From a virus, in IMG/VR virus record IMGVR_UViG_3300000101_000028, positions 2,973 through 47,665 of that record: a stretch of DNA of 44,693 nucleotides. The stretch is one strand, 5' to 3'. The first letter of the stretch is position 1. Each line of letters begins with the position of its first letter. The notes below the pieces were generated by a model. It saw only the letters and a list, made by a program, of their open reading frames with translations. It was not told the origin of the DNA and ran no database searches. Shown piece by piece: positions 27,277 to 35,457 of this stretch. The translations under genes and the position numbers were made by a program.

Positions 27277-28730
27277 GTGTTCTCATTCACCTTGAATCTC
27301 TTACTTCTGTTATCGGATGGATTGTTACCAATCAACTCTTGTCCGAATCTCATCGTACCCTTCTTGTTTGCAGATCGTCCTATGTTCGTAGGTATGTTAA
27401 CCTTGAACTCACTGTTCAGTTTACCCTCACCTACAAGGAAACTGGTGAACTTGCCGTTGTTGAGATTAGACGGATCCCGTAACTTAGAACGTATCTCTGA
27501 TATGGTAGGATCGTGACTAAACAACTCGGAATAGTCATCTGATTTAAGTATCTTCTCTTCCAACTTATCATCAACACTTACACCTCGAATACCATAACGA
27601 CTTGTAGATAACTGTAGTTCTACAATTGCAGGGTTGGGTAGAGGTGCAGTGGGTGGAAGAGGAACGTAAGGCATGATGCCAGGTTTTGGTATTCCCGGCA
27701 ATACAACACATGGTGCTTCCTTCGCTGCCTTGACCGCATTCTTGGCACCTTTCGCAAAGTCTGCGTAGGTTGCTTTAATTGCATAGTCAGAATGGAATGC
27801 TTCGGTTGCACGACCTACCAGTGAACCATAGAAGGTAGACAGGTTAGTCAGTCCGCCAGGCATACCACCGTAAGTCTTACCGTAGTAGTCCATCATAGGG
27901 CCACCAAACGTTCCCTTGTGACCAATCATCGATACATGTCGTGCAGTTATGTTTGCAGTAGAAGACGCAGCGACCCACTCATTTACCGCAGTGGTAATCA
28001 GATCTACACCCGTCAAGAGTTCGGTTGATGCTTCGGTAAACATATTCAGGTTACCTTTAGTGATCAAGTATCGATCACCTAGAGTAGTAGACGTATTCAT
28101 ACCTACAACCTGTTCACCTTTGTTCCCCTTGATAGTCGAGTTGTCGTCTCGGTTTACTGTGGTGGTTCGTCTTCCTTTGACATTAACAACTTGATCTCCA
28201 GCCACATCGACATTATAATCACCACCGACAGAAACATTAAAATCTCCGTCCACCCGTAAATCCACATTTCCTTTATATACGAGATCACCTTCACCCTCCA
28301 CTATAGTTTTAGAATCCCCACCTACAACCTCGATACGTTGTTTGCGGGTTGATATGACAACACTACCATCTGCACGTAATTCAATGCCTGCACCAGTACG
28401 GTGTTTAATTAATACACGTTCACCGCCAGGAGTGTCGTCCATCTCAAACGAATGACCACTAGGAGTTTCAGATACCTGATTGTAAGGAAAGACAGAGGGT
28501 TCTTGATCCGGTAGATCTAAGTCAACTCCAAAGTCTCCGCCACCCAGTGAAAGGTTATTGACTCTCTCACCAGTTGCAGCTTTGTTAATACTATTATCGT
28601 AGAAGTAATCCCGTTTAGGATACTCACCACTAGGATCGGAAAATCCGTCCTTGGGGATACCTTCTGTAACCTCTTTCGCAATACCCTGTTTTTCTACTCG
28701 GGTCTTGTACTCATCAGAAAAGTTTGTCAT
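27273..28730 (-). CDS. gp5 C-terminal-like beta-helical spike (needle) protein, 485 aa
   Basis: Residues about 88-290 show the repetitive short strands of a triple-stranded beta-helix like gp5C/VgrG: SFEMDDTPGGERVLIKHRTGAGIELRAD is the classic entry motif, followed by IEVVGGDSKTIVEGEGDLVYKG, VDLRVDGDFNVSVGGDYNVDVAGD and similar valine/glycine/aspartate turns. In T4 this is the distal part of gp5, the needle that pierces the outer membrane; here it is a separate gene. The C-terminal about 190 residues hold a proline-rich link (PGIPKPGIMPYVPLPPTAP) and a non-helical tail. Four-base overlaps link it to the amidase gene before it and the 207-aa gene after it. Confidence 0.85.
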   Translation of the reverse strand: MTNFSDEYKTRVEKQGIAKEVTEGIPKDGFSDPSGEYPKRDYFYDNSINKAATGERVNNLSLGGGDFGVDLDLPDQEPSVFPYNQVSETPSGHSFEMDDTPGGERVLIKHRTGAGIELRADGSVVISTRKQRIEVVGGDSKTIVEGEGDLVYKGNVDLRVDGDFNVSVGGDYNVDVAGDQVVNVKGRRTTTVNRDDNSTIKGNKGEQVVGMNTSTTLGDRYLITKGNLNMFTEASTELLTGVDLITTAVNEWVAASSTANITARHVSMIGHKGTFGGPMMDYYGKTYGGMPGGLTNLSTFYGSLVGRATEAFHSDYAIKATYADFAKGAKNAVKAAKEAPCVVLPGIPKPGIMPYVPLPPTAPLPNPAIVELQLSTSRYGIRGVSVDDKLEEKILKSDDYSELFSHDPTISEIRSKLRDPSNLNNGKFTSFLVGEGKLNSEFKVNIPTNIGRSANKKGTMRFGQELIGNNPSDNRSKRFKVNENT

Positions 28731-30640
28731 GCGTTAATCTCATCCACAGTGAATGGCCCCCTAGTTATTGGTGTCTCGAACTTGGAGTCTTTATCAAAGT
28801 TTGCCTTGACATATGCACGGACATCAAAGCCAGGATCGTTGGTCAAATTGTCGATGTCGGAATGACCTAACACCTGACCGCCTGGCCATACATTATAAAA
28901 TGCACGACAGAAGTGATCGAAAGAATTGAATTGACTGCGTGTCAAGGATTGTACTGATATGTACTGTGTGAGGTTGATAGTCTCACTAGGTACATTGATA
29001 CCACCCACAAAACAAACCGCAATACTATATCGATTGTGATTATTGAAGATACCCGTGGAAGCGTGTTCACCTTCAATATTGACAGGTCGACCACGTTGAA
29101 TAGATCCGTCTCTACGAATAATATAGTGATAACCGATACCATTCAACCCTTGATCTAGGTGAAGGTTATTGATCTCCTCACTACCGATATTCTTGTTAGT
29201 TGGGGTTTCTGTCCAGTGACAAACCACCTCGGTGATATCTCTACGAACATTACGCAGTTCTGCCTGTAACTCTTCTACAGAGGATACGTAAGGGAAGATA
29301 GGATCGTTCTTACCATTAGACCATGACTTTGCAAACGAACCAATTACATAGGGTTCATCAAAGACTTGTGTACTTATCTCACCACGGGTTGCATTGGTAA
29401 TAGTAGTGTCGATGGTCTTTAGGAAGGTTCGTATCGTCTGTGAATCTTTGCCAGTCGACTGATTAAGTAGATCTATGCATAGAGACACGTCTTGTGAATT
29501 ACCTTGAGACAACTTTATTACACGTGAGTATTCGTTTCTTGGTAACCTAGGAGCAAATGCCTTTAGACGTTTGTTTATATCAGTTAGAGTATCTATGGAC
29601 AGTGAGCTTATTATACCAGTTTCGCCACCATTGGCAAGCCTTGATTGCACTAAACTGTTCTTTTGATCTACTTGTGCCTGATACCTGTTACGCAAGGTTT
29701 GTTGATTTTGTGTGGACGAAATGATCTCATCACCAGACGCAGTTTCACTACCAGATAATGTTTTGAAATCATTTGCACCCCCAACCAGATTCTGTTTGAT
29801 CTCTTGTGCCTTGGTAATGACATTTGATAGAGATGCAAGTGGATCTGTCTTGACGTTCTTGATTGCAGATGAAAACTCACTGTCACCTGTAGGTCTGGAA
29901 GAAGTAAATGTCGCAGTAGTGAACTCCCCAAACGTAGGAGAGGTTGAGTCATTGTCCATCGTACTAGGTAGAGTTACCGATAGGTTGTGATCTGTTACAC
30001 TACCAACCAGAGTGGTTAACTCATCTGTCACACTACTCACCGCATCTGTCGCAAGTGAATTGATCGTTGTAGAGGTGAATGCACCAAGGTTACCCGCGAG
30101 GTCTGTACCTGCCTGTAACAAACCAGCGGGTGATGCATCCATCACTTTCTTGGTCAACTCACCTGCAAGATCACTAGGATCAGGTAAACCTTTACCCAGT
30201 CCTGTAATCATCTGTAGGATTGCTGCAACCGTACCCGAAACACCTCCTGTAACGTCCAGACTTGACGTGTCAGGGATCGCAATGCCATCTGAGTCTAGGA
30301 CAAAGGTTATGTCAACCTTCGCAGCGAATGCACCTGAGATCTTACTCATTGCTGCATTGACTGCATCGGTCTTGAGGTTCTCAATACTCACAGAACTCGC
30401 ATCCAATAGACCCTCGGTAGTAACACCCTTGAGTTGTTCTGCGGTCTTCTGGAACTTGTCAACCTTTGAGGTGATGGACTTAACTCCACCATTAACCTCG
30501 TTGACAAACGCACCCGCTTGGGATACCTTGGCGTTGACCTGTGCATCTACCGCAGTTTGTGCAGCATTTGTCAGTGAAGTCTTGTCAAATGACTTGGAAG
30601 TCTGGTTTACTAGACTCTTTAATTTTTGTTTATCTGTCAT
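28727..30640 (-). CDS. Tail hub-associated protein with C-terminal N-acetylmuramoyl-L-alanine amidase domain, 637 aa
   Basis: Residues about 468-620 form an amidase_2/AmpD-type domain: VCHWTETP gives the first zinc histidine (about residue 475), GIGYHYIIRRDGSIQRGRP the catalytic tyrosine region, EHA and YSIAVCFVGG the core strands, and GHSDI plus NDPGFDV the second histidine (about 592) and the aspartate (about 602), so the zinc set is His-His-Asp. Such enzymes cut the amide bond between MurNAc and L-Ala in peptidoglycan. The N-terminal about 330 residues are Ala/Ser/Thr/Val-rich, helical and repetitive in feel (for example KVSQAGAFVNEVNGGVKSI), perhaps a tail-anchoring part. Four-base overlaps tie it to the OB/lysozyme gene and the needle gene, so it probably acts in the injecting tail tip rather than in lysis. 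Confidence 0.87.
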   Translation of the reverse strand: MTDKQKLKSLVNQTSKSFDKTSLTNAAQTAVDAQVNAKVSQAGAFVNEVNGGVKSITSKVDKFQKTAEQLKGVTTEGLLDASSVSIENLKTDAVNAAMSKISGAFAAKVDITFVLDSDGIAIPDTSSLDVTGGVSGTVAAILQMITGLGKGLPDPSDLAGELTKKVMDASPAGLLQAGTDLAGNLGAFTSTTINSLATDAVSSVTDELTTLVGSVTDHNLSVTLPSTMDNDSTSPTFGEFTTATFTSSRPTGDSEFSSAIKNVKTDPLASLSNVITKAQEIKQNLVGGANDFKTLSGSETASGDEIISSTQNQQTLRNRYQAQVDQKNSLVQSRLANGGETGIISSLSIDTLTDINKRLKAFAPRLPRNEYSRVIKLSQGNSQDVSLCIDLLNQSTGKDSQTIRTFLKTIDTTITNATRGEISTQVFDEPYVIGSFAKSWSNGKNDPIFPYVSSVEELQAELRNVRRDITEVVCHWTETPTNKNIGSEEINNLHLDQGLNGIGYHYIIRRDGSIQRGRPVNIEGEHASTGIFNNHNRYSIAVCFVGGINVPSETINLTQYISVQSLTRSQFNSFDHFCRAFYNVWPGGQVLGHSDIDNLTNDPGFDVRAYVKANFDKDSKFETPITRGPFTVDEINA

Positions 30641-31488
30641 TCAAACGCCTCATCGTATGCAGTCTGTGCGAGTATCTCTGTATTGTTTGTTGTGATAACA
30701 TAGTTCCTATTCACGATTTCACTCGCGGTTTCAATATCTGTGGTATTTAACAGTTTACGATTGACTGAACTATATCTATTCCTCAACTCAAACAATACAT
30801 AGGATAGTTGAATCGAGAATAATCTCCAGTCGGATGTGGGTTGGAACTGTTGTGAGAACGCAAGTAGTCCATTGAATCGACTACCTATGTTATCAGAACG
30901 TTCCCAAGAAACTATACCTATTTGAGGAGTTTCTTCCTCGTGAAAGGTCAGGAACCTAGACACACCCTGTAACGCACCAGTAATGGCAGCAGAGTGAATC
31001 AGGTTATATCCGTTGTCAAGGAAGAACTTCATACACTGTTGTCTACGCAGTTGTATTGATGTTTCTGCAATGTCGTCTTGTGCGAGAGGATTCTGTACAG
31101 AGTTTTGTAGACGTGCATTAGTCTCCACTGTTCCGGTCTTACCCAATTGAACGTTGGTAGGAAACTCTAGTCTAGGCAAAGAACCCATAATCAATGGTAT
31201 CTGTGATGACTTACCATCAAGGAAACAACCAAAGACAAATGCCCCTGCAAGGATTTGGGGTATACGTCCATATCCAGATACACCACCTTCGGTAGTAGGA
31301 ATAAGAACCTGTGCCCACGGTAGATCCTTCTCAGGTATCTCACCTGTACTTGGATTGTGTACACCGTTGATACGTACCTTCACACGTCCTTCTAGTCCAC
31401 TTGGTGGTTGTGCATTGATAACCGTACCAAAGAACCATCGATGGTCGTCTCCATAGAACTCGTGTTGTATGGGTCTTAAAATATTCAT
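30637..31488 (-). CDS. gp5: gp5-like hub protein: OB fold plus tail-lysozyme domain, 283 aa
   Basis: Residues 10-108 are a gp5/VgrG-type OB fold (RWFFGTVINAQPPSGLEGRVKVRINGVH, DLPWAQVLIPTTEGGVSGYG, GAFVFGCFLDGKSSQIPLIMGSLP). Residues about 145-265 resemble the Phage_lysozyme2 (tail lysozyme) family: LRRQQCMKFFLDNGYN, AAITGALQGVSRF and a Glu-rich loop followed by GIVSW. Possible catalytic acids are among Glu184-Glu186. T4 gp5 carries OB, lysozyme and needle in one chain; here the needle is two genes further on. The protein should trimerise under the gp27 hub and puncture the cell wall. It overlaps gp27 and the amidase gene by four bases each. Confidence 0.87.
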   Translation of the reverse strand: MNILRPIQHEFYGDDHRWFFGTVINAQPPSGLEGRVKVRINGVHNPSTGEIPEKDLPWAQVLIPTTEGGVSGYGRIPQILAGAFVFGCFLDGKSSQIPLIMGSLPRLEFPTNVQLGKTGTVETNARLQNSVQNPLAQDDIAETSIQLRRQQCMKFFLDNGYNLIHSAAITGALQGVSRFLTFHEEETPQIGIVSWERSDNIGSRFNGLLAFSQQFQPTSDWRLFSIQLSYVLFELRNRYSSVNRKLLNTTDIETASEIVNRNYVITTNNTEILAQTAYDEAFE

Positions 31489-32837
31489 AACGTTACACTC
31501 GGTAGATCACCCAGTTTGACTAATCGTGCACTCACTGTGTGGGATTCATCTAACATATTATGTGCGGTATTCATCAATAGATAATCTCCTGATCTCTTTG
31601 AGTCAATACTTTTAGTCTGGTCTTTAGAGTCAGAAGAACTATTGGGGTTAAGGAATATCAGTCGCAGTCTTGCGCCGGGTGATATTTTACCCTCTATGAA
31701 TAATGCACCATCCATCTCAATGTCAATCATATTCTTCTTGAGAATCTGTCGTATGATTTTGTTCTTGACCTTTAGTCTTGACTCATATAAGGTAGTACCA
31801 TCGATCAGTTGTGTTTCATCGTGGTAACTCTTGAATTGATTGAACGTATTCGATGAAGTCACTTGGTGTATTGCAATTGCATCGTATTCGTCTGAGGGTT
31901 TACCTCCGATAATTAGAGAGGGATCGTAGATGTTCTGACTAGTCGATTCACTGATCAACTCGTTGGTATAGAAGTCTTGAATAATCTCTCTTACAGAAAT
32001 GTGAGTATCAAACCGTTGACCTGTATGTGCGTCCAGTGTAGAATATAACGAACCAATCGCACCCTCTTCGTAGAGTCCAAGTGCATCCTCTGTGTCAGTC
32101 TCTTCGAAGTGATTGATCTGGTAGTAGATCTTCTTGAACTCTTCTTCTTCCTCTGCGGATGCCATCGCATCAGTGTATCGTAAGGGTAAAGATTCATTGA
32201 CAACATCCGTACGTAACAACTCGTCCAGTGACGTGAACACGAGGTCGTTGTTATAGAGATCCGCTGAGATGTAGATAGGAGAACCTGTACGTGTTGTCAT
32301 ACGATCCTTCAACCACTTTATAGTCTCCAGAGGACTCATGTAAGGGATGATAAACTTTCGTTGTCCCTGTGCACTACCTAAGAACTTAGATGTTTTGAGA
32401 ACATCCTTTCCTAGATCACGTGCAGAGATATCGATAATCGCATCTTCCAACGTACCTTCATATGACCTACTGATACATTTCATCGCATTGACATAGACAT
32501 GTTCCTCTACTAGATCAATCGATAATATCTCAGAACGTTCGTTGGTCTTCTCTACATCGTTAACCTTGGAGAAGAAAAACGTCTTGGATATCTTTGCAAC
32601 ATTGGGGTCATTACCATCCGCAACAACGATATTGATTCTCTCTGTACCGGTGGTGGATAGTTCGGTTCGGAAACCAAAATCATCCAACATAACGATACGT
32701 GCGTCTACATATTCTTTATGCAAACTCTCAAAGAAACTTAGTTCGATAATGTTCGAACGTATGTCAATGACCGTATTGTCCGCACCCGAAGATAGGACAA
32801 CATCTGCATTTATGATAGTGAATCGAGATCTATTCAT
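31485..32837 (-). CDS. gp27: Baseplate hub protein gp27-like, 450 aa
   Basis: The order of motifs fits the gp27/VgrG N-terminal hub family in marine T4-like phages: SNIIELSFFESLHKEYVDARIVMLDD, then ERINIVV, FFFSKVNDVEKTNERSEIL, VEEHVYVNAMKCISRSYEGTLED and KFIIPYMSPLETIKWLKDRM. gp27 forms the trimeric, pseudo-sixfold ring that joins the sixfold tube to the threefold gp5 spike. Length is near T4 gp27 (391 aa). The ATG overlaps the gp53 stop by one base (TAATG), and its last codons overlap the OB/lysozyme gene start. Confidence 0.88.
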   Translation of the reverse strand: MNRSRFTIINADVVLSSGADNTVIDIRSNIIELSFFESLHKEYVDARIVMLDDFGFRTELSTTGTERINIVVADGNDPNVAKISKTFFFSKVNDVEKTNERSEILSIDLVEEHVYVNAMKCISRSYEGTLEDAIIDISARDLGKDVLKTSKFLGSAQGQRKFIIPYMSPLETIKWLKDRMTTRTGSPIYISADLYNNDLVFTSLDELLRTDVVNESLPLRYTDAMASAEEEEEFKKIYYQINHFEETDTEDALGLYEEGAIGSLYSTLDAHTGQRFDTHISVREIIQDFYTNELISESTSQNIYDPSLIIGGKPSDEYDAIAIHQVTSSNTFNQFKSYHDETQLIDGTTLYESRLKVKNKIIRQILKKNMIDIEMDGALFIEGKISPGARLRLIFLNPNSSSDSKDQTKSIDSKRSGDYLLMNTAHNMLDESHTVSARLVKLGDLPSVTL

Positions 32838-33589
32838 TAGTCAGCGGCCAAGAGTCTCTTCAACTCACCTGACAACTGTCCTACTAGGTTCTTTTTGATG
32901 ATCTTTATCCTCTTAGACTTGTCGTTTTCGTTAACTAACCATTGCAGGTTAGTAACCGGTGCCGTCCCATCCATGTTATCAAAGAACAAATCTTTCTGTT
33001 CTTCCGAATCGTTTTCATAATGATGTGTCCCTTCATACTCATAGACTGTATTGGTCAAACTTGTACCCAACTGAAGAGGATCACTACTGTCCGGTGTCAG
33101 GTAGGCAAGTGTCACCGAACCTGTAACGTTGTCATCTGAAGAGACAACAATTTCTGCGAGATCTAGGTTCTTTCGTATGACCTTACCTCTCTTGGTGCCG
33201 ATCAATACTTCAGTACCTGTCTGATATAAACCAGAGAACTGTGCTGCACTATCCGCAGTGGTCAACGCAATCTTACATGTGTAGTGTTGAAAGAAGTCGG
33301 TACTTGCTCGTTCCATGATCTGTGTCATAGACATTGGCCATCCAGTCTCTCGCAGTCGATCGTTCATTAGATAGAACGTCCAATCATAGTCACTCTTGTC
33401 ATAGAGACGGTGTGATAATGTGTCAGGTCTTTCTCCGTCACGGATCTCCATCTCGATGTATGCGTTTGCGTCATCACTGTATGTGTCAATCAGGTCTGAA
33501 TAGTTTGCAATGTTTTGAAACTGAACTGGATCATTTTCATCACCGAACAAGTATGCAATCTTGGGAACGTTCTCGAAATAACTAGACAT
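32837..33589 (-). CDS. gp53: Baseplate wedge protein gp53, 250 aa
   Basis: The N-terminus SSYFENVPKIAYLFGDE and the stretch RPDTLSHRLYDKSDYDWTFYLMNDR are characteristic of gp53, which contacts gp25 and gp6 and helps link wedges around the hub. Length is close to T4 gp53 (196 aa) plus a C-terminal beta-rich region (TKRGKVIRKNLDLAEIVVSSD). The ATG follows AAAGGAGG nicely and overlaps the gp48 stop by one base. Gene order gp48-gp53-gp27 supports the call. Confidence 0.9.
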   Translation of the reverse strand: MSSYFENVPKIAYLFGDENDPVQFQNIANYSDLIDTYSDDANAYIEMEIRDGERPDTLSHRLYDKSDYDWTFYLMNDRLRETGWPMSMTQIMERASTDFFQHYTCKIALTTADSAAQFSGLYQTGTEVLIGTKRGKVIRKNLDLAEIVVSSDDNVTGSVTLAYLTPDSSDPLQLGTSLTNTVYEYEGTHHYENDSEEQKDLFFDNMDGTAPVTNLQWLVNENDKSKRIKIIKKNLVGQLSGELKRLLAAD

Positions 33590-34755
33590 TAGAATCCTCC
33601 TTTAACGACTTTGCCTTTATGCATCGCGGAGATCTCTCTAAACGACAATTGCACTTGAACCTCAATAAACTCCTTACCCTCGTACATACCACTTGAAGTT
33701 CCGTTGAACGTAGTATCAACACTTTCTAGATAACACCGTTGTATGTTAAAGCCAGGGTTTGAACCATCTTTGTTTTTAATATCGATCTGAAACACATTGG
33801 GGAACTCGTACGCGAATGGTGTAGTCCCGACAGTGATCGCTTCTGGATATACCTCGGAACGGAAGAACTTCAATATCTCCTTGATCTCTCTTGACTCATC
33901 TCCATCTCGTGCGATCAATGTAAACCCAAATGCGAAGTTACGCATCTTAACTCTTTCGAATAGAGTTCTTTCATTAGGTGCGGTTGCAACTCGTGTCGCA
34001 CTCTGTGCAATGGCACCGGTCTGTGCAGATGCATTACCACCTGCGATTCCCCCTAATAGTGCACCCCCACCTAGTCCTCCACCTATTTTTTTACCTAATG
34101 CACCACCAACAGCAGCACTCGCGATTGGAGGTAATGCCTTAGCCATTGCGTTCATTGCAAGAGACTTCGCGGCACCAGATAATCGTCCATCACTCATTGA
34201 TGCTTCACCCATATCACCAGCGGCACCAAGTAAACCAACATCTACAACATTGTACTGCACACCGTCAGTATACTTCAATCCACGTGACAGAGGGAACATG
34301 ACAGAACCCATTGGAGTTCCTTCACTGACATTCTCATATGACTTTAACGCTTGTTTGATTACACCTACTTCTGCAACGGTTACCCCCTCGTCCTCAAGTG
34401 CTTCGGCTAACTTCTTATCTGCTTTAGATTTGATTTCGGAAAGTTTCTTTTTTGCCTTGGACATGTATTTCGATCGTGCACTAGTGTCCACCTCATCACC
34501 AAGACTGAAGAAAGGTTCAACCTTGAATGCAGTAAAGATAATACGACCCGGCGCAGTTTCAAAACCAGCATTGAGTGGGTATCTAAGATCACGTGCACGA
34601 TCACGACTTTCTAATGACGGATCTTCAGCGATTTCAGTATCCTGATTGGTGTAGTTCGCAAGGACTTTCTCTTCATCTTGTTGCAGATTGAGATTCCTTG
34701 AATCTTGGACTGTTGATCGATTGATTGCTTTACTACCGCGTGTGCCACGTGACAT
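33589..34755 (-). CDS. gp48: Tail tube cap/baseplate protein gp48-like, 388 aa
   Basis: The C-terminal 130 residues (FGFTLIARDGDESREIKEILKFFRSEVYPE, AYEFPNVFQIDI, CYLESVDTTFNGT and FIEVQVQLSFREIS) have the tube-fold pattern of gp48/gp54, which cap the baseplate and start the tail tube. The N-terminal part has ARDLRYPLNAG, also usual in marine gp48. Between residues 205 and 241 lies a Gly/Ala-rich stretch (PPIASAAVGGALGKKIGGG...) that looks like a glycine-zipper insertion. It is the first gene of the minus-strand late operon, with a TATAAATA box 40 bases before the ATG. Confidence 0.85.
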   Translation of the reverse strand: MSRGTRGSKAINRSTVQDSRNLNLQQDEEKVLANYTNQDTEIAEDPSLESRDRARDLRYPLNAGFETAPGRIIFTAFKVEPFFSLGDEVDTSARSKYMSKAKKKLSEIKSKADKKLAEALEDEGVTVAEVGVIKQALKSYENVSEGTPMGSVMFPLSRGLKYTDGVQYNVVDVGLLGAAGDMGEASMSDGRLSGAAKSLAMNAMAKALPPIASAAVGGALGKKIGGGLGGGALLGGIAGGNASAQTGAIAQSATRVATAPNERTLFERVKMRNFAFGFTLIARDGDESREIKEILKFFRSEVYPEAITVGTTPFAYEFPNVFQIDIKNKDGSNPGFNIQRCYLESVDTTFNGTSSGMYEGKEFIEVQVQLSFREISAMHKGKVVKGGF

Positions 34756-34766
34756 TTTTAGTCTAC

Positions 34767-34774
34767 CCTAAATA
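34767..34774 (+). promoter_or_regulatory. Possible late promoter box CCTAAATA for the plus-strand operon
   Basis: Plus-strand CCTAAATA (six of eight bases of the T4 late consensus), 38 bases before the gp4 ATG, in the 56-base divergent gap. Placement mirrors the minus-strand TATAAATA in the same gap. Confidence 0.4.
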
Positions 34775-34795
34775 AGTTTATAACATTTGTCTGTC

Positions 34796-34803
34796 TATTT
34801 ATA
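34796..34803 (-). promoter_or_regulatory. T4-type late promoter -10 box TATAAATA
   Basis: Exact minus-strand TATAAATA in the divergent gap, 40 bases before gp48. It should drive the gp48-gp53-gp27-gp5 series. Confidence 0.72.
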
Positions 34804-34811
34804 GGAAAAAT

Positions 34812-35297
34812 ATGGCGTATAAAGGAAAGTTTAAACCAAAAAACACCAAGAAATATGAGGGTGACCCCACTACTATTATTTATCGTAGTCTGTGGGAACG
34901 ACAGTGTTTCCGTTGGTGTGATGATAACAAAGACGTGAAGTCATGGTCAAGTGAGGAAGTAGTGATTCCCTATCTCTATGAGGTAGACAAGAAGTACCAT
35001 CGTTACTATATGGATCTCAAGATTGTGTATAACAACGGTAAAACTGTACTTGTTGAAGTCAAACCAGATGCACAAACTCGTCCTCCTACTGGACAGAGAC
35101 GCACCAAACGGTATATCAATGAGGGATACACCTACGTCAAGAACATGAACAAATGGGGTGCAGCGCAAGTCTATGCGTTAGATCGAGGTTGGTCGTTTGA
35201 GATATGGACAGAGAAGACTCTCAGTAAAATGGGAATACTACCTAAGTCAACAAAACCATTGAAACCATTAAAACCCTTCAAGAAAAAGACTAAATAG
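34812..35297 (+). CDS. gp4: Head completion protein gp4 (gp50), nuclease-like, 161 aa
   Basis: The sequence matches the gp4/gp50 head-completion family: KYEGDPTTIIYRSLWERQCFRWCDDN, then WSSEEVVIPY, KYHRYYMDLKIVY and KTVLVEVKPDAQTRPP. The spacing of Glu (SLWERQ), Asp (YYMDLK) and ExK (VEVKP) is that of a TnsA/restriction-type PD-(D/E)xK nuclease core. In T4 it acts after packaging to prepare the filled head for tail joining. The C-terminus is Lys/Pro-rich (KSTKPLKPLKPFKKKTK). It is the first gene of the plus-strand operon, with AGGAAAAAT before the ATG. Confidence 0.9.
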   Translation: MAYKGKFKPKNTKKYEGDPTTIIYRSLWERQCFRWCDDNKDVKSWSSEEVVIPYLYEVDKKYHRYYMDLKIVYNNGKTVLVEVKPDAQTRPPTGQRRTKRYINEGYTYVKNMNKWGAAQVYALDRGWSFEIWTEKTLSKMGILPKSTKPLKPLKPFKKKTK

Positions 35298-35301
35298 ATT
35301 C

Positions 35302-35457
35302 ATGAGTCATTTAAACGAAATCAGAGAGACATACTTTCATCACATGAAGTTTGCATGGACGGTTGCGTTCGTGTTGATTGTTCATGGGGCATTACCTAAT
35401 GTTTGGACAGATAAAGCGTCAGACATGATGGAAGAGTGGGAGAAGAGACATCAGTAA
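35302..35457 (+). CDS. Small membrane protein (DUF6356-like), 51 aa
   Basis: Reads MSHLNEIRETYFHHMKFAW, then a hydrophobic segment (TVAFVLIVHGALPNVW) and an acidic helix. The opening 'YF-x-HM-x-F' and 'HxxxPN' pattern resembles a small family common in marine T4-like phages (DUF6356-like, from memory). It probably crosses the membrane once. It follows gp4 by four bases and overlaps the presumed start of the next gene by eight bases. No function is known to me. Confidence 0.65.
   Translation: MSHLNEIRETYFHHMKFAWTVAFVLIVHGALPNVWTDKASDMMEEWEKRHQ

Noticed and set aside
30012-30695. A 227-codon plus-strand frame opposite the amidase gene
   Set aside because: Antisense to the N-terminal region of a convincing gene; composition mirrors it and no motif is visible.
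33797-34645. A 282-codon plus-strand frame opposite gp48
   Set aside because: Antisense to a clear gp48; Pro/Ala/Ser-rich complement of the Gly/Ala segment, no homology and no ribosome site.
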